NCBI RefSeq assembly: GCF_003386865.1
Contig: NZ_QTUA01000001.1
Span: 1,302,001 to 1,366,000, forward strand
Direction of reading: 5' to 3'
DNA: 64,000 nucleotides
Origin: Calidifontibacter indicus
GTDB lineage: Bacteria > Actinomycetota > Actinomycetes > Actinomycetales > Dermatophilaceae
Shown: positions 23,352-31,847 of the stretch, one piece after another
Layout of the letters: the number at the start of each line of letters is the position of its first letter
Numbering within the stretch: the first letter of the stretch is position 1
Translations under genes and position numbers: made by a program
Notes under the pieces: generated by a model
The model's input: the letters and a program-made list of their open reading frames with translations, nothing else
Told to the model about the DNA's origin: nothing
Database searches by the model: none

Positions 23352-26300
23352 TCAGCGGAAGTCGCGCGACCCGGTGCGCACGCTGATCGCCAGCGGTTCG
23401 AGCCGGTCGGCGAGGAGGTTGACGACGTTCTCCGGCGAACGCTCGAGAATGCCGCGGATCACCATCGCCGGCGCCGACCGGGCGATCCGCCGGTAGCGAT
23501 GCCAGACACCACGGCTGACGATGACATTGAGCAGGCCGGTCTCGTCCTCCAGGTTGAGGAAGGTGATGCCGCTCGCCGTCGCCGGTCGCTGCCGGTGGGT
23601 CACGACACCGGCCACCTCCACCCGGCGTCCGGATTCGACCCTCAGACAACTGCTGATCGGACGAACACCCCTGGCGCTCAACGTAGCCCGGTTGTGTCGG
23701 ATCGGGTGGTCGTCGGGGCTGATGCCGGTCGACCGCAGGTCGTGCTGCAGGATCTCGCCCGGGGTGGGCAACGGCAACAGTGGCGGCTGGTAGGGCACGG
23801 TGAACTCCAACTGACCCTCGCGGACGGCAGCAGCCTCGGCCGAACGCCACAACGCCTCCCGGCGCGACCCGGCGATGCAGTCGAGCGCGCCGCTGAGCGC
23901 GAGTGCCTCCAGTTCGTCGGCGTCGAGCGTCGCTCGACGGGACAGATCGGCCAGATCGCTGAACGGGCCGCCGTGTTCACGAGCGACCACGATCCGCTCG
24001 GCAACGGCTTCGCCCAAGCCCTTGATCTCGTCCAACCCGAGGCGGACGGCGAACGCACCGTCCCGTCGGTGCGCGGCGGTCACGTCGGGGGCCGACGGGT
24101 CGAACTCGCCGATGTCGAGTTCGTCATGGTCGGCAAGACATTCGGAGAGACCCGTGGGTTCGGCTGTCACACAACCGCTTTCGTCGACGGCCTCCAAACC
24201 GGCATGCACACCTGACAGGTGCAGGTGTGGGGGACGCACGGTCACGCCGTGCCGGCGCGCGTCGCCGACGAGCGTCTGCGGGGAGTAGAACCCCATCGGC
24301 TGGGCACGCAGCAGTGCCGCGAGAAAAGCCGCCGGGTAGTGCAGTTTCAGCCATGAACTGGCATAGACCAGCACCGCGAAACTGAGGGAGTGCGACTCGG
24401 CGAACCCGAAGTTCGCGAACGCCTCGATCTTGTTGTAGATCTCGTCGGCCACCTGCGGGGTGATGCCGTTGGCGTACATGCCCTCGTACAGCCGGGCGCG
24501 CAGCGCGTCGATCCGTTCGACCCCACGCTTGGAACCCATCGCGCGCCGCAGCAGATCGGCGTCCGCCGGCGAGCACCCGCCGACGCTCACCGCCATCTGC
24601 ATGAGTTGCTCCTGGAACAACGGCACCCCGAGGGTGCGTTCGAGCACGTCCTCCAACAGCGGGTGAGCGTAGGTGACCTCCTCCTGACCCATCCGCCGGC
24701 GGATGTACGGGTGCACCGCGCCGCCCTGGATGGGGCCCGGCCGGATGAGCGCGATCTCGACCGCGAGGTCGTAGAAACTGCGCGGCTTCAGCCGGGGGAG
24801 AGTGCCCATCTGTGCCCGGCTCTCCACCTGGAAGACCCCGATCGAGTCGGCCCGCCCGAGCATGTCGTAGACCGCGGCCTCACCTTTGGGGAGCGTCTCG
24901 ATGCGCCATTGTTCGCCGAGGTGCTCGTGGGTGAGGTCGAAGGTGTACTGCAACGCGGCCAGCATGCCGAGTCCGAGCAGGTCGAACTTCACCAACCCCA
25001 TCCACGCGCAGTCGTCCTTGTCCCACTGCAGCACGGTGCGGTTCTCCATCCGCGCAGGCTCGATCGGACACACCTCGCCGACCGGTCGCTCGGTGAGCAC
25101 CATCCCGCCGGAGTGGATGCCGAGGTGCCGCGGGAAGGTGAGCACCTGTTGGGCGAGGTCGATCACCGGTGCGGGGATGTCGTGGTCGGCGCTGCTGATC
25201 TCGGCGCCCCACCGCTCGACCTGTTTCGACCACGCATCTTGCTGACCCTGGCTGTGCCCCAACGCTTTTGCCATGTCACGGACCGCGTTCTTCGGCCGGT
25301 AGGTGACGACATTGGCGACCTGGGCGGCGTTGCGCCGACCGTAGCGGCGGTAGACGTACTGGATGACCTCTTCGCGCCGTCCGGAGTCGAAGTCGATGTC
25401 GATGTCGGGTGCTTCCTCGCGCAGTTCGGACAGGAATCGTTCGAACGGGAGCCGGTAGAAGATCGGATCGATCACGGTGATGCCGAGCACGTAACAGACC
25501 AGTGAGGCAGCCGCCGATCCGCGCCCCTGGCACAGGATGCCTTCACCGCGGGCGAAGGTGACGATGTCGTGGACGATGAGGAAGTAGCCGGGGAAGTCCT
25601 TGGCCTCGATGACGTCGAGCTCCTTGTCGAGGCGCTGACGAACCTCCGTCGACATCGGTGAGAACTTCTGTGCCGCAGCGGTTTCCACGAGTTCGCGCAG
25701 CCAGCTCATCGAGGTGTGCCCGGCGGGCACGTCCTGCTTGGGCAGTCGCGGAGTGGCCGCACGCAACCGGAAGCCGGCCTGGTCGGCGATCTCCACCGTG
25801 CGCTCCAGGGCGCCGGGAAACCTGCCGAACCGCTGCTGCATCTCCGCGCCGCTGCGCAGGTGCGCCTGGTCGGTGGAGGGCAGCCAGCCGTCGAGGTCGT
25901 CGAGGCTGCGTCGCGCCCGCACGGCCGCGACCGCAGTGGCGAGCGGGTAGTCGCGCGGGGTGGCGTAGTGGACGGCGTTCGTCGCCACCACCGCCAACCC
26001 GGATCTCGCGGCGAGGTCGGCGAGTCGGTCGTTGCGGGGGCCGTCGACGGGGTCGCCGTGGTCGGTGAGTTCGACGAGCACCCGGTCGGCGCCGAACAGG
26101 TGCGCGAGCCGGTCGAGCTCGGCCATCGCAGCCTGCTCGTCACCGCGGGAAAGGGCCTGGCGCACAAGCCCTTTGCGACACCCGGTGAGCACGAAGCACG
26201 AACCGCTCGTCAGCGCCGCGACATTGTCGAGGTCGTGCACCGGACGCCCCTTCTCCGCGTCGGGATGGAGGTGTCCGTCGGTCAGCGCACTCGCCAACCG

Positions 26301-26765
26301 ACGGTATCCGTCGACCCCGTCGGCGATCAACGAGAGGTGGTGACCCTCCGGGTCGGCCACCCCGTTCTGCGGTGCGGAGAGCCCGAACGACAACTCGGCG
26401 CCGTACATCGTGATGAGGTCGCCGTAGCCCTCCGCCGCCTCGGCCAACCGCACGATGCCGTAGAGACCGTCGTGGTCGGTGAGCGCGAGCCCGTGCAGTC
26501 CGAGCCGCACCGCCTCGGTGACGAGATCCTCCGGCGAGGAGGCGCCGTCGAGGAAGCTGTAGTGGGAGTGCGCGTGCAACTCGGCGTAGGGCACGGTGTG
26601 CTCGGGCCGCACCAGTTCCTCCGGGCGGAACTTCGCCCGCTTGCGGGAGAACGCCGGACCGTCGCCGCCGTCGGCGGGCATGCCACCGAGCACCTGCGGC
26701 CGGACGCCGCGCGAGAGCGTCTGCTCCAGTTGCGACCAGGGGATCGGCGGGTTGTTCCAGCCCAT
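23352..26765 (-). CDS. dnaE2: Error-prone DNA polymerase III alpha, DnaE2
   Basis: A 1137-residue C-family polymerase that does SOS translesion synthesis with ImuA' and ImuB. The PHP domain starts at about residue 60 (YAELHAHSHYSFLDGASSPED, ALTDHDG). The catalytic palm motif PDIDIDFDSGRRE is in the middle, and the finger and OB-fold regions follow to the C-terminus. DnaE2 rather than replicative DnaE1 is indicated by the shorter length, the location beside imuB and the missing C-terminal tau-binding part. The ATG overlaps the imuB stop by one base (TGATG), so the two are coupled. Confidence 0.96.
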   Translation of the reverse strand: MGWNNPPIPWSQLEQTLSRGVRPQVLGGMPADGGDGPAFSRKRAKFRPEELVRPEHTVPYAELHAHSHYSFLDGASSPEDLVTEAVRLGLHGLALTDHDGLYGIVRLAEAAEGYGDLITMYGAELSFGLSAPQNGVADPEGHHLSLIADGVDGYRRLASALTDGHLHPDAEKGRPVHDLDNVAALTSGSCFVLTGCRKGLVRQALSRGDEQAAMAELDRLAHLFGADRVLVELTDHGDPVDGPRNDRLADLAARSGLAVVATNAVHYATPRDYPLATAVAAVRARRSLDDLDGWLPSTDQAHLRSGAEMQQRFGRFPGALERTVEIADQAGFRLRAATPRLPKQDVPAGHTSMSWLRELVETAAAQKFSPMSTEVRQRLDKELDVIEAKDFPGYFLIVHDIVTFARGEGILCQGRGSAAASLVCYVLGITVIDPIFYRLPFERFLSELREEAPDIDIDFDSGRREEVIQYVYRRYGRRNAAQVANVVTYRPKNAVRDMAKALGHSQGQQDAWSKQVERWGAEISSADHDIPAPVIDLAQQVLTFPRHLGIHSGGMVLTERPVGEVCPIEPARMENRTVLQWDKDDCAWMGLVKFDLLGLGMLAALQYTFDLTHEHLGEQWRIETLPKGEAAVYDMLGRADSIGVFQVESRAQMGTLPRLKPRSFYDLAVEIALIRPGPIQGGAVHPYIRRRMGQEEVTYAHPLLEDVLERTLGVPLFQEQLMQMAVSVGGCSPADADLLRRAMGSKRGVERIDALRARLYEGMYANGITPQVADEIYNKIEAFANFGFAESHSLSFAVLVYASSWLKLHYPAAFLAALLRAQPMGFYSPQTLVGDARRHGVTVRPPHLHLSGVHAGLEAVDESGCVTAEPTGLSECLADHDELDIGEFDPSAPDVTAAHRRDGAFAVRLGLDEIKGLGEAVAERIVVAREHGGPFSDLADLSRRATLDADELEALALSGALDCIAGSRREALWRSAEAAAVREGQLEFTVPYQPPLLPLPTPGEILQHDLRSTGISPDDHPIRHNRATLSARGVRPISSCLRVESGRRVEVAGVVTHRQRPATASGITFLNLEDETGLLNVIVSRGVWHRYRRIARSAPAMVIRGILERSPENVVNLLADRLEPLAISVRTGSRDFR

Positions 26766-28351
26766 CAGTCGTACCGCGCTTCGATCCACCAGCCCTGCGC
26801 CGAGACGATGAGCAACCATGCCTCACCGGCCTCGTCGACAACCTGGAACCTGTTGACCTGCAACGGCTTTTGCCACCAGTGCTGGCGCACCGGCCAGGGG
26901 CCGCCCCAGTGGGTGATGGCCCGCCACGGCGACCTGTCGTGCGCCGGTCGCCAGCGCGCCGGGACGCCCGAGATGTTGCCGCGTGGATCGACGGTGACCG
27001 GTACGCCGTCCGGCGCGCAGACCTCGGCCGGTCGGGCGCGATTGAAGACGGTGGCCGGCGCCGGACCCGGCAGGGTGCCCGGCCACGGCTGTTCGAGCCG
27101 GCTGCGCTCGGGCGGCGCCTCGCCCCACGGGCGTACCTCCTGGCGTTCGTGCAGCAGGCGTCCGCCGACCAGGCTCGCGCTGCACACGCCCGCATGCCCG
27201 AGTTCGTGCTGCAGCCCGGTGACGGTGTGGACGATATGTTCGTCGGGTCGCTCGCCCCAGAGGCCCTGCGCGTGTTCGCCTGCTGCTGTGGGGGATTCGG
27301 CGTAGATGGTGACCGAGGTGACGCCGTCGAAGTCGTGGGCCGAGCCGCTGTGTTCGGTGGCGAGGTCTTCCAGTTGCCAGCGGACGCGTTCGGTCATCTC
27401 GCTCGCACCGAACGGCCAGGTGTGCCGCCAGCGACGTTCGTGCACCATGCCCGACTCGGCGCGGATCGAGACTCGGATCTCGTGGCACACCTGACCGGCG
27501 CGGCGCAGCCTTTCGGTGAGCACGCGGCAGTCGCGCAGGCAGGTTCGGGCGATCAACCCGATGTCGGACGTCGGGTCGCAGGCGACGCGCACCGACAGAT
27601 CGTCGGGGATCGGCGCCGAGCGCAACAACGGGGAGTCGTGGCCGCCGGCGAGTCGGTGGGCGCGCAGTCCGGCCGGGCCGAAGCGGGCGTGCACCTGTTC
27701 GCGGGGGAGTTCGGCAAAGCTGCCGAGGTGGCGAATTCCCATGCTGCGCAAAGTCTTTGCCAGCTCTGGTTGCTCGACATAGGTGGCGACCGCATCGACC
27801 GGAAGGGTGCGCAGGAACTGCGCCGTCTGTTGGGGTGACAGGTTGAGGTAGGGGCGTCCGCCTGACGTCGCGTAGGCCGCCTGCTCGGCGGCGAAGAGTC
27901 CGTCGGCGATCGCCATACGGACATCGGCCACCTGCGCGTCACCCAACTGGTCGAACAGCGCCTCTGCGACGGCGTCTTCGCCGCCGTAGAAGCGGGCGGC
28001 GCCGGTGATGCGCAGTGCGGCCGTGCCCGGCCGGCTCGCGTGGACATGGGGTACGACCTTCTCGATCGCGCGCAGCACCGGTGCGAAGTGGCGTTCGTCG
28101 ACCTCGGGGTCGTGCGGCAGCACCACCAGGTCGGGGCAGCGCACCTGTGCTTCGCGAATGCGGAGACCGGGCGTCACGGCCTCGTCGGCGGCGGCCGGGG
28201 AGACGGCGACCACTCGTCCTGCACGGGTGAGTGCGAGCAGCGCCGGGGTCTTGCTGCCGAGCGTTCTGCCGACTGCCTCGATCGACCAGTTCGGGCACCA
28301 CGCGACCAGCGCCCGGGCAGGGCGGGAGCTGAGCGGGAGAGGTGCGGCCAC
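26765..28351 (-). CDS. imuB: ImuB, catalytically inactive Y-family polymerase
   Basis: A 528-residue Y-family polymerase homologue that bridges DnaE2 and the sliding clamp. Where active enzymes have the D-x-D motif, this one has LVAWCPNWSIEAVG, so the metal-binding acids are absent, as in all ImuB proteins. A clamp-binding-like AQGLWG is at about residue 370. The GTG start at 28351 has no ribosome site; GATCAT lies 6 nt upstream and overlaps a LexA box (28362-28377), so a leaderless SOS mRNA is likely. It lies 31 nt after imuA' and overlaps dnaE2. Confidence 0.93.
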   Translation of the reverse strand: MAAPLPLSSRPARALVAWCPNWSIEAVGRTLGSKTPALLALTRAGRVVAVSPAAADEAVTPGLRIREAQVRCPDLVVLPHDPEVDERHFAPVLRAIEKVVPHVHASRPGTAALRITGAARFYGGEDAVAEALFDQLGDAQVADVRMAIADGLFAAEQAAYATSGGRPYLNLSPQQTAQFLRTLPVDAVATYVEQPELAKTLRSMGIRHLGSFAELPREQVHARFGPAGLRAHRLAGGHDSPLLRSAPIPDDLSVRVACDPTSDIGLIARTCLRDCRVLTERLRRAGQVCHEIRVSIRAESGMVHERRWRHTWPFGASEMTERVRWQLEDLATEHSGSAHDFDGVTSVTIYAESPTAAGEHAQGLWGERPDEHIVHTVTGLQHELGHAGVCSASLVGGRLLHERQEVRPWGEAPPERSRLEQPWPGTLPGPAPATVFNRARPAEVCAPDGVPVTVDPRGNISGVPARWRPAHDRSPWRAITHWGGPWPVRQHWWQKPLQVNRFQVVDEAGEAWLLIVSAQGWWIEARYD

Positions 28352-28361
28352 TGTTCAATGA

Positions 28362-28377
28362 TCGAACATGTGTACGA
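28362..28377 (-). promoter_or_regulatory. LexA box 2, in the imuA'-imuB gap
   Basis: TCGAAC-ATGT-GTACGA matches the actinobacterial consensus TCGAAC-N4-GTTCGA at 11 of 12 fixed positions. It overlaps the candidate imuB -10 (GATCAT, plus coordinates 28358-28363). This places a separate SOS promoter inside the cassette. Confidence 0.75.
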
Positions 28378-28382
28378 ACAAA

Positions 28383-29000
28383 TCAAGACGGTGGTGGTGG
28401 CCAGTGCAGGGTCGTGCTGCGGCGCCGGTGGCCGACCTCGCGGGTGATCGTGAGTTCTCGCCCACGCAGATGTCCGCCGCCGCGCTCGAGTCCGATCCAG
28501 CGGTCCTCGGTGACCCGCAGCGTGCTCGCGGCCTGCGGCCAGTCTCCGGCGACCAGGAGGGTGGCGCCGCGATGGCGAAGGCGTGCCTGCAGCCTGTTGC
28601 GCTGCGATGGTGGGAGGGTCGGCGGCGGGCAGGCGAGGATGATGTCGATCGCCTCGGCAAGGGCGGAGACCGTGTCGAGCCACCGCTCGGCGGTGACCTG
28701 CGGGACGAGCACCAGGCGATCGAGGTCGACCCCCCAGGAGCTCATGTTCTCGATTCCGAGATCGGGTAATCCGACTGTGGCGCACCAGTTTCCAGCCGTC
28801 GATGCTCCGGACATCAGTGCGATGCCGAGCGTGGTCGAGCCGATGAAGGCATGGACGCTGCCGCGCCGCAGCCCGGGGGCGAGCAGGTCGCGCAGGGTCG
28901 GGTGGGAGGGCAGCGTGCTCGCGCGCGAGCCCGCGTCGGCGAGCTCGCGCAGGCCGGCGAGCTTTTCCTCGAGTGCGACGTCTGGAGCGAGTGCCGTCAT
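28383..29000 (-). CDS. imuA': ImuA', accessory factor of the mutasome
   Basis: A 205-residue protein in the ImuA' position of the imuA'-imuB-dnaE2 cassette. The N-terminus has LRDLLAPGLRRGSVHAFIGSTTLGIALMSGAS, where the region corresponding to a RecA Walker A loop lacks the GKT, as expected for ImuA' rather than RecA or ImuA. ImuA' binds ImuB and is needed for DnaE2-dependent mutagenesis in mycobacteria. The ATG at 29000 is 6 nt after a GATTCT hexamer that overlaps a perfect LexA box, and there is no ribosome site, so this mRNA also looks leaderless. Confidence 0.85.
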   Translation of the reverse strand: MTALAPDVALEEKLAGLRELADAGSRASTLPSHPTLRDLLAPGLRRGSVHAFIGSTTLGIALMSGASTAGNWCATVGLPDLGIENMSSWGVDLDRLVLVPQVTAERWLDTVSALAEAIDIILACPPPTLPPSQRNRLQARLRHRGATLLVAGDWPQAASTLRVTEDRWIGLERGGGHLRGRELTITREVGHRRRSTTLHWPPPPS

Positions 29001-29010
29001 TCACCCAGAA

Positions 29011-29026
29011 TCGAACAAACGTTCGA
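29011..29026 (-). promoter_or_regulatory. LexA box 1, upstream of imuA'
   Basis: TCGAAC-AAAC-GTTCGA, a perfect match to the actinobacterial SOS box, 11 nt upstream of the imuA' ATG. Its right half overlaps the candidate -10 (GATTCT on the minus strand, 29007-29012). Confidence 0.93.
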
Positions 29027-29133
29027 TGATTGCAAGTGCGGTCGATCGGATCGTCGGCCTCGATGCACGCGCCTCGATGACGCGGCTTCGACCCCGAGCA
29101 TCCACGTCGGCCGACCTGCGGCAGGATCGACTC

Positions 29134-29628
29134 ATGGCTGAACGGGAAGTACTGACTTACGACGATTTCGGACGCGCGGTGCGCGAGGTGGCCCAGAAAG
29201 TCGTCGACTCGGGCTTCGAGCCCGACATCGTGTTGTCGATCGCGCGCGGCGGACTGCCCTTCGGCGGCGCCCTCGGTTACGCGCTCGACCTGAAGAACGT
29301 CTCGGTGGTGAACGTGGAGTTCTACACCGACGTCGACGAACGCCTCGACGTGCCGATCATGCTGCCGCCCACTCCCGCCGCGGTCGATCTGTCCGGGATG
29401 AAGGTGTTGGTGGTCGACGACGTCGCCGACACCGGCAAGACCCTGAAGTTGGTGCAGGAGTTCCTGGCCGACCATGTCGCCGAGTCGAAGATCGCGTGCA
29501 TCTACGAGAAGTCGCGCACGATCGTCAACTGCGACTACGTCTGGAAGTACACCGACCAGTGGATCGACTTCCCGTGGTCGAGCCTGCCGCCGATCACCCG
29601 CGCACAGACGTCCGGCGAGATCGCCTGA
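29134..29628 (+). CDS. Phosphoribosyltransferase family protein
   Basis: A 164-residue type I PRTase. The PRPP loop VLVVDDVADTGKTL is at about residues 91-104, and an N-terminal block DIVLSIARGGLPFGGALGYAL binds the pyrophosphate. Length and sequence fit the small xanthine/hypoxanthine (Gpt-like) group, which salvages a purine base onto PRPP, but the base specificity cannot be read from sequence. GCAGGA precedes the ATG. It is divergent from imuA' and ends in a strong terminator shared with the convergent ferritin gene. Confidence 0.85.
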   Translation: MAEREVLTYDDFGRAVREVAQKVVDSGFEPDIVLSIARGGLPFGGALGYALDLKNVSVVNVEFYTDVDERLDVPIMLPPTPAAVDLSGMKVLVVDDVADTGKTLKLVQEFLADHVAESKIACIYEKSRTIVNCDYVWKYTDQWIDFPWSSLPPITRAQTSGEIA

Positions 29629-29638
29629 TCCACACGCG

Positions 29639-29672
29639 AAAGAAGCCGCCCGGTTGCCCGGGCGGCTTCTTT
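29639..29672. terminator. Bidirectional terminator between PRTase and ferritin
   Basis: A perfect 15-bp stem (AAAGAAGCCGCCCGG and complement) closes a TTGC loop. The A/T ends give a T-tract on both strands. Confidence 0.93.
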
Positions 29673-29685
29673 CATACGTGCGTGC

Positions 29686-30195
29686 TCAGGCCTCGGTCGA
29701 GCGGGCCGGGCGCTGGGCGAGCTCGTCGTCGAGACGCAGCAGGCCGGGACCGTCGTCGTTGATCAGCTTGACGCGTCCGACGATCTCGCTGACCGTCGCT
29801 TCCTCTTCGATCTGCTCCTCCAGGAACCAGTTCAGCAGCGGACGGGCGTCGAGGTCGCCTTCCTTCTCGGCCGCACGGAACAGTTCGCGGATCGCCTCGG
29901 ACACGCGCTGCTCGTGGGCGTAAGCCGCTTCGAACGCGTCGAGCACCGATGTCACCATCACCGTCGGGGCCGGGATCGAGCCGATGACCGCCTTGTTGTC
30001 ACGGTCGGCCACGTGGTCGATGAACTTGTTCGCGTGGACGATCTCCTCGTCGGCCTGGTGGCGCAACCACGCCGCCATGCCCGGGAGGTCCATCTCGTCC
30101 ATCGTGATGGCCAGCTGCCGGTAGACGAGGGACGCCTCGAACTCAAGGGTGATCTGTGTGTTGAAGGCCTTCTCCAGGGCTGCGCTCATCTTCAT
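29686..30195 (-). CDS. Ferritin
   Basis: A 169-residue non-haem ferritin (four-helix bundle) that stores iron in a 24-mer shell. Ferroxidase-site residues are visible: Glu18 in TLEFEAS, and Glu51 with His54 in DEEIVHANKF; the second pair lies in the FLEEQIEEE helix. The start ATG at 30195 has no ribosome site, but TAAAGT lies 6 nt upstream on the minus strand, so the mRNA is probably leaderless. A second in-frame ATG two codons later is possible. The C-terminal tail after KLINDD is polar and variable. Confidence 0.94.
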   Translation of the reverse strand: MKMSAALEKAFNTQITLEFEASLVYRQLAITMDEMDLPGMAAWLRHQADEEIVHANKFIDHVADRDNKAVIGSIPAPTVMVTSVLDAFEAAYAHEQRVSEAIRELFRAAEKEGDLDARPLLNWFLEEQIEEEATVSEIVGRVKLINDDGPGLLRLDDELAQRPARSTEA

Positions 30196-30201
30196 GTTTC
30201 G

Positions 30202-30207
30202 ACTTTA
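30202..30207 (-). promoter_or_regulatory. Candidate -10 of a leaderless ferritin mRNA
   Basis: TAAAGT on the minus strand ends 6 nt before the ferritin ATG, so transcription would begin at or next to the A of the start codon. The -35 is weak (GTGTGA). Confidence 0.5.
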
Positions 30208-30329
30208 GACCGATTCGCCCGCGCTCACACCCCAGGAGTGGCTTGCCTCAGCAACCCTCCGGACGCCGAGAACGGGTCGACCGGAATGCCCGGTCGACCC
30301 GTCCGCTGTGGCTTTCGGCCCGTGGCCGA

Positions 30330-30890
30330 TCACCAGTGGTTGTACACGTCGACGACCAGCCGTTGCCCGCCGTCGGTGTTGTTGAGCAGGGACACCCGCA
30401 TCGGCAGCCGGCTGCGCACCCCCACCAGGAACTGCGTCTGGCCCTCGAACGAGGCGCCGTAGGCGATCTGGCGGAAGTTGTTGAAACCGCTGACGTTGCG
30501 GACCTCCATCCGGTTGGCCGGACGGAAGGTCGAGGTGCCGTTGTTGGTGTAGGCCGGCGACTTCGCGACGACCTGCAGCACGGCGTTGCCGCGCAGCCGC
30601 AGCACCTGCCCGCTCGGGTCGACGACCGCCGACGAGACGTACCGGACGTCGTATCCGGTGTTCCTGCTGCCACGCGAGAGGTCGATGACCAACCGGTCGT
30701 AGCAGGTGTGCTTGCCGACCCGGAGGTTCTGCACGGTGCGCGTGCTCATCGGCGAGTAGGTCTTCGCCGACGAGCCCCAGTAGACCGTGGAGCAGGTGGC
30801 CGCCTGCGCGGAGTCGCCGTTCAGCGGCGCGAACGCGATGCCCGCCGCCAAGGTCGCCGCCGCTGTGGCGAGACCTAGTTGCTTCTTCAT
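30330..30890 (-). CDS. Secreted AMIN-like domain protein
   Basis: A 186-residue exported protein. A classical signal peptide (MKKQLGLATAAATLAAGI...) ends in AQA-A near residue 30. The mature domain contains the pattern HTCYDRLVIDLSRG, GYDVRYVSSAVVDPSG and repeated beta-strand text typical of the AMIN-like domain found in many actinobacterial secreted proteins. AMIN domains bind peptidoglycan, so a cell-wall-associated role is plausible but not shown. GAGGGGGAC is a strong ribosome site on the minus strand. It is a single gene followed by msrA on the same strand. Confidence 0.82.
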   Translation of the reverse strand: MKKQLGLATAAATLAAGIAFAPLNGDSAQAATCSTVYWGSSAKTYSPMSTRTVQNLRVGKHTCYDRLVIDLSRGSRNTGYDVRYVSSAVVDPSGQVLRLRGNAVLQVVAKSPAYTNNGTSTFRPANRMEVRNVSGFNNFRQIAYGASFEGQTQFLVGVRSRLPMRVSLLNNTDGGQRLVVDVYNHW

Positions 30891-31061
30891 GATTGTCCCC
30901 CTCTGAACCAAGCGGCGAAAATCTCGTCGCTGAGTCAAGGATGCGCCGGTGGTCGGCGGATGGGAATGGATACATCTGCCCTGTCGGAAGCCTGCCAATT
31001 GGCCTCGTACAGACTGTCGCCGCCCGTCACAGGACGGATGCAGCCGCCGAGCCGCTGTGGG

Positions 31062-31760
31062 TCATTCGGACGGTGGAAGGATGTCGATCTGGGCCGGCAG
31101 GTTCGCGACCCCGACCGGGCAGGTGAGCCCATTGGGCCCGTGGTTGCAGTAGCCCATCGGGTTCTTGTGGAGGTACTGCTGGTGGTAGCCCTCGGCGTAG
31201 TAGAACGGACCGGCGTCGTCAGCCGATCGCAACTCGGTGGTCGGCTCGCCGTAACCGTTGCTGCGCAACTCGTTCGCGAACAGATCACGGGTGCGCTCCG
31301 CCGACTCCTGCTGCTCGGGGGTGGTCCAGTAGATCGCCGAGCGGTACTGCGTGCCGACGTCATTGCCCTGGCGGTTCGCCGTGGTCGGGTCGTGGTTCTC
31401 CCAGAACGCCTTGAGCAGCAGGTCGGGCGCGGTGCGGGTCGGGTCGTAGGCGACGAGGACGGCCTCGGCGTGACCGGTGCGGCCGGTGCAGGTCTCCTCG
31501 TACGTCGGGTTGGGTGTGTAACCACCCATGTAACCGACGGCGGTCGTCACCACACCGGGCAGCTTCCAGAAGATGCGTTCCGAACCCCAGAAACATCCCA
31601 TCGCGACGTAGAGCACCTGGGTGCCCTCGGGCCAGGGGCCGTGCATCGAGGTGCCGAGCAGCTCGTGGGTGTCGGGAATGCCGGGCAGCGGTTGCTCGCG
31701 CCCGGGCAGCGCGTCGGTGGGGGAGACCATCTCGGGGGTGCGTCCGAATCCGAAGACCAT
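31062..31760 (-). CDS. msrA: Peptide-methionine (S)-S-oxide reductase MsrA
   Basis: MsrA reduces methionine-S-sulfoxide in proteins using thioredoxin. The 232-residue protein has the catalytic GCFWG motif with Cys56, then GGYTPNPTYEETCTGRTGHAEAV, the family core, and a C-terminal QQYLHKNPMGYC segment supplying resolving Cys residues. An N-terminal extension of about 45 residues (FGRTPEMVSPTDALPGREQP) is the usual bacterial long form. GCAGGAC just before the ATG at 31760 can act as a ribosome site. The gene is divergent from a GNAT gene with only 87 nt between. Confidence 0.95.
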   Translation of the reverse strand: MVFGFGRTPEMVSPTDALPGREQPLPGIPDTHELLGTSMHGPWPEGTQVLYVAMGCFWGSERIFWKLPGVVTTAVGYMGGYTPNPTYEETCTGRTGHAEAVLVAYDPTRTAPDLLLKAFWENHDPTTANRQGNDVGTQYRSAIYWTTPEQQESAERTRDLFANELRSNGYGEPTTELRSADDAGPFYYAEGYHQQYLHKNPMGYCNHGPNGLTCPVGVANLPAQIDILPPSE

Positions 31761-31847
31761 GTCCTGCACAACGTCCGCGCGGCCGGGAACCTTCCCGAAA
31801 CGAAATGCGGTTGAAGCGGTCGAGAGCGAGCCGAAAGGATCGGGTGC

